The notes under the pieces were generated by a model that was not told the origin of the DNA, ran no database searches, and was given only the letters and a program-made list of their open reading frames with translations. From NCBI GenBank assembly GCA_002418205.1, contig DIDP01000089.1:1-21288 (forward strand): a stretch of 21,288 bases of DNA. The letters run 5' to 3'. Below are positions 16,399 to 21,288 of this stretch, in pieces (the stretch's first letter is position 1; each line of letters starts with the position of its first letter). This DNA is from Anaerolineales bacterium UBA5797 (GTDB taxonomy: Bacteria; Chloroflexota; Anaerolineae; Anaerolineales; Villigracilaceae). The position numbers were made by a program, and so were the translations under genes.

Positions 16399-16440
16399 AA
16401 GCAAACATCCGAAGCCATTTGACTTCGGATGTTTGCTTTT
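16397..16440. terminator. 18-bp perfect-stem terminator after the TIR-WD40 gene
   Basis: AAAAGCAAACATCCGAAG (16397-16414) and CTTCGGATGTTTGCTTTT (16423-16440) are exact reverse complements around an 8-nt loop. The stem starts inside the stop codon. A- and T-runs at both ends suggest termination in both directions, serving the convergent gene too. Confidence 0.88.
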
Positions 16441-16480
16441 ACACCAGCATCCTGACCGGATTTTCAAGGAACCCGGTAAG
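16438..16480 (-). pseudogene. 43-bp duplicate of the pdhC 3' end
   Basis: This stretch matches 18950-18992 at 42 of 43 positions (39 consecutive identities, then one T/C change). Read on the minus strand it encodes LTGFLENPVRMLV and a stop, against LAGFLENPVRMLV at the end of E2. It has no upstream coding context and directly follows the TIR gene's terminator. It marks one side of the accessory segment. Confidence 0.85.
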
Positions 16481-16509
16481 GGGTGATCAGAGCGGCAGGC
16501 AGATCAATA

Positions 16510-17259
16510 TCAAATCACGATCGGATACCGTTCAAAGAAATCAGGAAACATATGACTGTTTGTGACAAGGATCTCGGGATGTGAATTCATAAATGTACGC
16601 AGGTGCGGATCGTGCGGACCGAGCGCCCATCGGATCAGCCAGGCGGGCGCTTGATCGTTATAGACCGCTCCCGCGTCCGCCGCGTGGAAGAACCAGCCGT
16701 TGGAAGTCTTGATGGCCACGCCGCAATGTCCGCGCGAATGACCGAACAGCGGGATGAAATACATCTCCGGTTCGAATGGCAGACGGATGGCATCGAAGTC
16801 GTACCATTTCGAGTCAACCCTCTCGTAAAGGACGAATTTGGGTTGGTGTGCAATGTCTCGCGGGACGTAGGCATATTCGTCCCAGTGGAAGATCTTTCCA
16901 TCCGTGAACGCGTCGTATTCGCGCTTGTGCACGTGGACTTTGGCGTGAGGGAAATCGGGAAGCCCGCCGCAATGGTCGAAATGCATGTGGGAGAGGACGA
17001 TATGCTCCACGTACCCAGGCTCGTATCCCAGTGCTCTCAGGCGGCGTATTGCAGATTCGGCCGCATCGAAGGGCATGACCGTGAAGATGCGAAACAACCT
17101 TGTGATCGCGGTCGGCTGGGAATAATCCTGCAAGCCCAAGCCGGTGTCCACGAGAATGAGACCATGATCCGATTCGATCAACAGGCAGAGTGTTCCGGTT
17201 TTCATTTTGCTGGGCCAGCGGGCGTTGCACGTGAAGCAGTTGAGAAGACGGATGGTCAT
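16510..17259 (-). CDS. Metallo-beta-lactamase-fold hydrolase
   Basis: 249 residues. All MBL-fold zinc ligands are visible: HMHFDH (H91, H93, D95, H96), GHSRGH (H174), HAADA (D195) and NSH (H236), giving a two-metal site. Overall pattern and length resemble the lactonase-like branch (AHL lactonase and relatives), but lactone specificity is a guess. The frame is open to a GTG at 17319; the ATG at 17259 is chosen because family members begin close to a MxIxLLN segment. No Shine-Dalgarno is seen, and TATTAT lies about 12 nt upstream. The upstream region appears to belong to the inserted IS110 element, so its native promoter may have been displaced. It lies between the two copies of the pdhC tail. 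Confidence 0.88.
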   Translation of the reverse strand: MTIRLLNCFTCNARWPSKMKTGTLCLLIESDHGLILVDTGLGLQDYSQPTAITRLFRIFTVMPFDAAESAIRRLRALGYEPGYVEHIVLSHMHFDHCGGLPDFPHAKVHVHKREYDAFTDGKIFHWDEYAYVPRDIAHQPKFVLYERVDSKWYDFDAIRLPFEPEMYFIPLFGHSRGHCGVAIKTSNGWFFHAADAGAVYNDQAPAWLIRWALGPHDPHLRTFMNSHPEILVTNSHMFPDFFERYPIVI

Positions 17260-17363
17260 ACAGGCAGTGTAGATAATATGATTGGATAAAGCAAGCGAGT
17301 CGAATCTCCCGAAGGACACCGGCAGGTGTGGTAAGCTCCCAATTAGGTAGAAAGGAGGAACTT

Positions 17364-18509
17364 ATGGATCCAAAAACGACCCGACAAACGAATGATACTA
17401 CGGTTTCATCGAAGCTGTACCTGGCGCTCGAATTGAGCCAAGCCGAGTGGAAACTGGGCTTCACGGTAGGGCTGGGACAGGCACCGCGGTTGAGGACTCT
17501 CAAAGCACGCAACCGGGAAGGGCTAATGCGTGAGATCGCATTGGCGAAAGAGCGCTTCGGATTGCCGCAGGAAGCAGGCGTGTTCAGTTGTTACGAAGCT
17601 GGACGAGACGGGATGTGGCTACATCGTTTTCTGGAGGCGCAAGGGGTGAACAACCTGGTGGTGGACTCGGCCAGCATCGAGGTCAATCGGCGTTTTCGGC
17701 GAGCCAAGACGGATCGCTTGGATGTGGGTAAATTGCTGAACATGCTGGTGCGGTACCATGAGGGTGAGCCGAAAGTATGGAGCGTGGTGCATGTGCCGAG
17801 CGTGGCCGAGGAAGATCAGCGCCAAATGCACCGCGAACTGACAGCTTTGAAACGCGAACAGACCCATCACATCAACCGCATGAAAGGGATCCTGATCAGC
17901 CAGGGGCTGGTCATGGAAGTGCAGACAGACTTTCTAGAGCAATTGAAAGCAGTGAAGGTATGGGATGGTTCGTCAATCCTACCTGGTTTGCAGACCCTGC
18001 TCGTGCGCGAGTATGAACGACTGGTGCTGGTGCGAGCACAAATTCACCAGATCGAAGTCATGCGTCAGGAAGTCTTGCGCACCTCGCAGGATCCAGCCAT
18101 TGTCCAGATACGTTGTTTACTCCAGCTGAAAGGGATTGGGGTGAACTCCGCTTGGGTGTATGTGATGGAGTTTTTTTCCTGGCGCGGGTTTCACAATCGG
18201 CGGGAACTGGGCAGTCTGGCGGGTTTGACCCCCACTCCATACGAGAGTGGCGACAGCTCTCGGGAATGCGGGATCAGTAAGGCAGGCAATCGTCCGGTGC
18301 GAGCGATGGCGATCGAGATTGCGTGGTCCTGGTTGCGGAACCAGCCGGAGAGCGCGCTGAGCCGTTGGTACCAGAGGCGTTTTGCGAAAGGCAGCAGCCG
18401 GGTCCGACGGATTGGGATTGTGGCACTAGCACGCAAACTGTTGATTGCGCTCTGGCGTTATGTGGAAGAAGGCATCCTGCCGGAAGGCGCCCAACTGAAA
18501 GCGGCTTGA
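17364..18509 (+). CDS. IS110-family transposase
   Basis: 381 residues. The N-terminal RuvC-like DEDD domain is seen as YLALELSQ (E23), CYEAGRDG (E78) and AKTDRLD (D117, D120). The C-terminal Transposase_20 domain has LKGIGVNSAW, LGSLAGLTPTPYESG, then DSSRECGISKAGN with the catalytic-type serine at S298/S299, and RPVRAMAIEIAW. These enzymes perform bridge-RNA-guided DNA recombination. The first acidic residue is glutamate where the family usually has aspartate. The ATG at 17364 is chosen over an upstream in-frame GTG (17328) because AAAGGAGG (17351-17358) precedes it by 5 nt. The gene seems intact. Confidence 0.93.
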   Translation: MDPKTTRQTNDTTVSSKLYLALELSQAEWKLGFTVGLGQAPRLRTLKARNREGLMREIALAKERFGLPQEAGVFSCYEAGRDGMWLHRFLEAQGVNNLVVDSASIEVNRRFRRAKTDRLDVGKLLNMLVRYHEGEPKVWSVVHVPSVAEEDQRQMHRELTALKREQTHHINRMKGILISQGLVMEVQTDFLEQLKAVKVWDGSSILPGLQTLLVREYERLVLVRAQIHQIEVMRQEVLRTSQDPAIVQIRCLLQLKGIGVNSAWVYVMEFFSWRGFHNRRELGSLAGLTPTPYESGDSSRECGISKAGNRPVRAMAIEIAWSWLRNQPESALSRWYQRRFAKGSSRVRRIGIVALARKLLIALWRYVEEGILPEGAQLKAA

Positions 18510-18918
18510 TCGCAACCGTTGCTCCGCTTCTGTTTTTTCTTCTGAATTGGTGAGAGCGGCCCGTTTTCTCATGCGGGTTTCCCGAAAGGGGACCGAAGTG
18601 TAGATGGGGCCGCTCCTGAAAAGCTTTTCTCGCCTCGAGCGAATACCCTATTAGGTGTCTGGTCTGGGACCGGCACGGATAGAAGCTGGTGTGAGGCAAG
18701 TTCCTCACCACTTCCCCAAGCTGCCAATAATATTGGAAGAGAAACCAACAGAAAGTGGAGTGCGATTGAAAAGGCTATTCACTCAAAAAACACATTCACG
18801 GCCATTACGCAATTTGTCCGTCGAATGATTCAAGGAAGCGACCTGCACAAGGACGATCTAGAAGAATTATCCTGATGAAAAACTCTTGACAAATCCGCTC
18901 TCATAGAAGCATGAAAAA
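18510..18918 (+). other. Non-coding right end of the IS110 element
   Basis: 441 bp lie between the transposase stop and the pdhC stop. Besides the candidate bridge-RNA loop, it holds GGTC-TGG-GACC (18661-18671) and GTGAGG-CAAGTT-CCTCAC (18691-18708) hairpins. An AT-richer part (18720-18900) follows, with an open frame of about 50 codons (18723-18875) that lacks a start codon. Confidence 0.55.
18554..18615 (+). ncRNA. Candidate bridge-RNA donor loop of the IS110 element
   Basis: GAGCGGCCC (18554-18562) pairs perfectly with GGGCCGCTC (18607-18615). The stem encloses an 11-nt/11-nt internal loop capped by a hairpin (18574-18595) with a GAAA tetraloop. The upper loop strand (18563-18573) is complementary at 10 of 11 positions to 18910-18920. 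The lower strand (18597-18605) is identical to 17266-17274. This is the pattern expected of left and right donor guides. The full RNA would be longer (roughly 18510-18720); its second, target-binding loop was not identified. Confidence 0.5.
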
Positions 18919-18945
18919 ACGGGTCGCGCATCATACGCGACCCGT
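18914..18945 (-). terminator. Intrinsic terminator of the pdh operon
   Basis: ACGGGTCGCG (18919-18928) and CGCGACCCGT (18936-18945) form a perfect 10-bp stem with a 7-nt loop. On the minus strand it is followed by six T residues, and it lies 5 nt past the E2 stop codon. Confidence 0.85.
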
Positions 18946-18949
18946 GAAG

Positions 18950-18992
18950 TTTACACCAGCATCCTGACCGGATTTTCAAGGAACCCGGCAAG
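18950..18992. repeat. Direct repeat, right copy (3' end of pdhC)
   Basis: This is the in-gene copy of the 43-bp repeat also found at 16438-16480. It covers the last 13 codons and the stop of the E2 gene. Confidence 0.85.
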
Positions 18993-20192
18993 CGCCTGCA
19001 TGAATTGCGCTGCTTCGGCACCGTCGCTGACTCGATGGTCAACGGAGATGGTGGCTTTCATGCGCCAGCCGGTTTTGATCTCGCCGTTTTCCACCACGGG
19101 CACTTCACGCGCAGAGCCCACGGCGATGATCCCTGCTTCGGGCGGGTTGATGATGGCAGCGAAGTTCTCCACATCGTACATACCCATATTGGAAATGGAG
19201 AAGGTCGAGCCTTCGATATCATCCGGCTTGACCTTGCCCTCGCGGGCGCGTGCGACCTTTTGTTTGATGTCGCTCGAGAGAGCCCGCAGGAGTTGTTGAT
19301 CGGTGTTCCTGTTCACCACCGTGAGCAGACCGCCTTCCACCGCGACAGCAATGCCGATATTGATATTGCCGCGACGGATCACCTTGTCCCCGCCAAAGGA
19401 GGCGTTGAGATTCGGGAACTGTCTCAGGGTCAGCGCCACGGCTTTGACGATGAAATCGTTGACCGAAAGTTTTTCATTATCGGGCAGGTACTCGTTTGCC
19501 TGTTTGCGCATCGCCATGACCGCGTCCATTTTGTATTCGTGGGTCACGTAAAAATGCGGGACGCTGGTCTTGGATTCAGCCATGCGGCGGGCGATCGCCT
19601 GGCGCAGTTTGGTGAGCTGCACCGTTTCATCCTCGCCCGAAGCAGCGACCGAGGAAGGTGCAGCAGGTTGACGGCTGACCGCCGATGCCTGGCCGCTTGC
19701 TAATGCGGATTCCACATCCTTCTTGACCACGCGCCCGCCGGGACCCGTGCCCTGGATGTTCGCAAGATTCAGGTTGTTGTCCTCCGCCATTTTCTTCGCC
19801 AGCGGCGAAGCCTTGATGCGGTCGTCTTCAGGCGTGGTGGAGGCTTGAGGGGCAGGAGCAGGCTTTTCGTCTGTTTTTGAAGCGGGCTTTTCCTCCGCTT
19901 TTTCCTCAGTTTTCTGCTTTCCGCTTTCCGCGGCGGGCGCTTCCACCTTTTCGCCTTTTTCTCCAACGACCGCGATCGGCGCATTGACGGGAACGACCGA
20001 TCCCTCATCCACGATAAATTGAAGGACAACGCCGCTTGCGGGTGATTCCACTTCAACGGTGGCCTTATCGGTTTCGATCTCGGCGAGCACGTCGCCCTTG
20101 TTGATGTTCTCGCCAATCTGCTTGACCCAGCGGACAAGCGTGCCTTCCGCCATGTCGAAGCCGAGTTTGGGCATATTGATGGTTTCAGCCAT
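18951..20192 (-). CDS. pdhC: Dihydrolipoamide acyltransferase (E2) of the pyruvate/2-oxoacid dehydrogenase complex
   Basis: 413 residues. An N-terminal lipoyl domain (3-78) has the lipoylated K43 in ETDKATVEV; a Lys/Glu/Pro/Ala-rich linker follows; the peripheral subunit-binding domain spans 125-165 (IKASPLAKKMAED, GTGPGGRVVKKDV); then a second linker and the catalytic domain (190-413), ending with DHRVSDG (H386, D390). E2 forms the complex core and passes the acyl group from lipoamide to CoA. Substrate (pyruvate or branched-chain) cannot be fixed from sequence alone; pyruvate is the default. Start and E1-beta stop overlap (TAATG), and GGAGG lies 10 nt upstream. The last 43 bp are duplicated 2.5 kb away beside the TIR gene. 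Confidence 0.93.
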   Translation of the reverse strand: MAETINMPKLGFDMAEGTLVRWVKQIGENINKGDVLAEIETDKATVEVESPASGVVLQFIVDEGSVVPVNAPIAVVGEKGEKVEAPAAESGKQKTEEKAEEKPASKTDEKPAPAPQASTTPEDDRIKASPLAKKMAEDNNLNLANIQGTGPGGRVVKKDVESALASGQASAVSRQPAAPSSVAASGEDETVQLTKLRQAIARRMAESKTSVPHFYVTHEYKMDAVMAMRKQANEYLPDNEKLSVNDFIVKAVALTLRQFPNLNASFGGDKVIRRGNINIGIAVAVEGGLLTVVNRNTDQQLLRALSSDIKQKVARAREGKVKPDDIEGSTFSISNMGMYDVENFAAIINPPEAGIIAVGSAREVPVVENGEIKTGWRMKATISVDHRVSDGAEAAQFMQALAGFLENPVRMLV

Positions 20193-21166
20193 TAGCGCAA
20201 AACCTCCTTTGCCGCGGCGACAATGTCGGGCACTTGCGGCAATGCGGCTTGTTCGAGTGTGCGGTTGTACGGCAGCGGCACTTCCTTTTGCGCGACGCGC
20301 AGGATGGGCGCGTCCACATAATCGAAGGCTTCCTCATAGATGCGGCTGACGATCTCACTGCCGACGCCGTAGGACTTCCAACCTTCCTCGACGACGATGG
20401 CACGGTTGGTTTTCTTGAACGACTCGAGCACAGGTTCCATGTCGAGCGGACGGAGCGTGCGCAGGTCAACGATCTCGGCTTCGATGCCGTCCTTGGCGAG
20501 TTCGTCTGCGGCCTTCATCGAAAGCTCAAGACCCTTGCAGTAGGTGACAATAGTGAGGTCGCTGCCTTCACGCTGCACTTTGGATTTGCCGATCGGGATG
20601 AGATATTCCTCCTCGGGGACATCGCCGCGCACCTGATACATGGTCGCGTGCTCGATGAAAAGTACCGGATCATCCGACCGAATGGCTGATTTCAACAATC
20701 CCTTGGCATCTTCCGGCGTCCCAGGCGACACGACCTTTAGACCGGGGAAGTGTGCAAAGATCGCATCGGGAGTCTGGGAGTGGGTTGCGCCCAACTGACG
20801 TCCACCGCCGCCGACCGCACGGATCACCAACGGAACCTGGAACTGCCCGCCGAACATATAGCGCAGTTTCGGCGCCTGATTGACGACATAATCCATCGCG
20901 GAGAAGGCGAAGTTGATGGTCATCAACTCGGCGATGGGGCGTTGACCGACCAATGCCGCGCCGATCGCCGCGCCGATGATGGCATTCTCGGCGATGGGCG
21001 TATCCTTGACGCGGTCTGCGCCATATTTATCGTAAAAACCTTTGGTGACGGCGTACGTCCCGCCCCAGACACCGACCTCCTCGCCCATGATAAAGACGGC
21101 GGGATCACGGTCCATTTCTTCCATGAGGGCTTGCGAGATTGCCTCGCGCATAGTAATTTTTGCCAT
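20192..21166 (-). CDS. pdhB: Pyruvate/2-oxoacid dehydrogenase E1 component, beta subunit
   Basis: 324 residues from ATG 21166, with AGGA 6 nt upstream; a longer open frame to 21193 is rejected. Family motifs in order: ITMREAISQAL, FIMGEEVG (E29/E30), DTPIAE with the ThDP-contacting E60, GAAIGAALVGQRPIAE, GATHSQ, and C-terminal transketolase-C segments (DLRTLRPLD, VVVEEGWKSYGVG). With E1-alpha it forms the ThDP-dependent decarboxylase that acylates lipoyl groups of E2. It lies between E1-alpha and E2 on the same strand and overlaps the E2 start by one base, so it is co-transcribed. Confidence 0.94.
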   Translation of the reverse strand: MAKITMREAISQALMEEMDRDPAVFIMGEEVGVWGGTYAVTKGFYDKYGADRVKDTPIAENAIIGAAIGAALVGQRPIAELMTINFAFSAMDYVVNQAPKLRYMFGGQFQVPLVIRAVGGGGRQLGATHSQTPDAIFAHFPGLKVVSPGTPEDAKGLLKSAIRSDDPVLFIEHATMYQVRGDVPEEEYLIPIGKSKVQREGSDLTIVTYCKGLELSMKAADELAKDGIEAEIVDLRTLRPLDMEPVLESFKKTNRAIVVEEGWKSYGVGSEIVSRIYEEAFDYVDAPILRVAQKEVPLPYNRTLEQAALPQVPDIVAAAKEVLR

Positions 21167-21178
21167 TTTAATTCCTTC

Positions 21179-21242
21179 ACCACGAAGGGTCACAAAGGAG
21201 CACTAAGGTTTTCCTTTGTGTTACTTCGTGTCCTTTGTGGTT
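21179..21242. repeat. Imperfect inverted repeat of CTTTGTG/CTTCGTG units between E1-alpha and E1-beta genes
   Basis: The left arm (21179-21208) and right arm (21213-21242) are imperfect reverse complements around TTTT. The right arm reads CCTTTGTG, CTTCGTG and CCTTTGTGG, a short-period repeat. It fills nearly all the 74-nt gap between the two genes, so the pdh mRNA would carry this hairpin. It looks like a dispersed repeat; a processing or stability role is possible. Confidence 0.6.
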
Positions 21243-21288
21243 AGTTTTCCGCGTAAAGATCTGAAAACAGTTCTTCCAGCGCGGGTTC
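21241..21288 (-). CDS. pdhA: E1 component alpha subunit, C-terminal end (partial)
   Basis: Only the last 15 codons are in the window: EPALEELFSDLYAEN and a TAA stop at 21241-21243. The tail (acidic, ending in LYAEN) and the position just upstream of E1-beta fit the E1-alpha subunit. Called mainly from context; the rest lies beyond the window edge. Confidence 0.65.
   Translation of the reverse strand, partial: EPALEELFSDLYAEN

Larger units (their letters stand above)
17265..18920 (+). mobile_element. IS110-family insertion sequence (approximate ends)
   Basis: About 1.65 kb: a short left end, the transposase gene, and a long (about 410 bp) non-coding right end. IS110-type elements lack conventional terminal inverted repeats. 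Ends are inferred from two matches to a structured RNA candidate: AGTGTAGAT at 17266-17274 and CATGAAAAAAC at 18910-18920. The long right non-coding end resembles the IS1111 subgroup. Boundaries are uncertain by several bases or more. Confidence 0.5.

Noticed and set aside
16603..17289. 228-codon plus-strand frame opposite the MBL gene
   Set aside because: It is antisense to a protein with every zinc ligand of the MBL fold; its own translation has no recognisable motif.
17338..18656. CCCAATTAGGT (17338-17348) and CCCTATTAGGT (18646-18656) as direct repeats marking the IS110 ends
   Set aside because: The right copy would leave little non-coding end and cut off further structured sequence. The guide-loop matches point to wider ends, and a 10 of 11 match can occur by chance.

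Overview
The window is a chromosomal segment of moderately GC-rich DNA with short intergenic gaps and operon-like gene pairs. It encodes housekeeping enzymes, polyamine synthesis, ion transport and one accessory stretch. The protein styles (TIR plus WD40 receptor, two-domain CMD protein, CYTH-like protein, dispersed imperfect palindromes) suggest a Chloroflexota bacterium, probably class Anaerolineae. That placement is inferred from gene content and was not tested.

Layout, left to right. 1-2200 (+): a DinB-fold protein, a 126-bp attC-like imperfect palindrome, a CYTH-like protein and a double-domain carboxymuconolactone decarboxylase homologue. 2328-3566 (-): hemW, with three in-frame low-complexity inserts that look like dispersed repeats. 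It is divergent, by only 2 bp, from a membrane GT-C-like protein (3569-5077, +). 5110-6882 (+): a polyamine operon with a clear promoter, a structured leader, speD, speE and a second, divergent SpeD homologue; it ends at a bidirectional terminator. 6929-11093 (-): two tandem ClC chloride transporters, each with two CBS domains and a TrkA-C-like tail. 11232-13304 (+): a UMF1/Atg22-type MFS transporter and a PlsC acyltransferase. 13420-16398 (+): a 992-residue TIR - transmembrane - coiled-coil - WD40 protein ending at an 18-bp perfect terminator stem.

16438-18992 is accessory. A 43-bp copy of the 3' end of the E2 gene sits beside the TIR gene's terminator, and its parent is the true pdhC 3' end. 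Between the two copies lie a metallo-beta-lactamase-fold hydrolase (-) and an IS110-family element (+). Downstream of the transposase is a structured non-coding region. One stem there encloses an 11/11-nt internal loop whose two strands match the presumed left and right ends of the element, in the orientation expected of an IS110 bridge RNA donor loop. 18951-21288 (-): the 2-oxoacid (pyruvate) dehydrogenase operon, E1-alpha (C-terminus only), E1-beta and E2, with a repeat-like hairpin between E1-alpha and E1-beta.

How the genes work together: SpeD makes decarboxylated AdoMet and SpeE transfers its aminopropyl group to putrescine. The extra SpeD homologue may supply the diamine by decarboxylating ornithine or arginine, which would make a compact spermidine pathway. 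The Pdh subunits form one complex. The strongest candidates for something undescribed are the IS110 bridge-RNA arrangement with the duplicated pdhC tail, the speD leader, and the SpeD paralogue.
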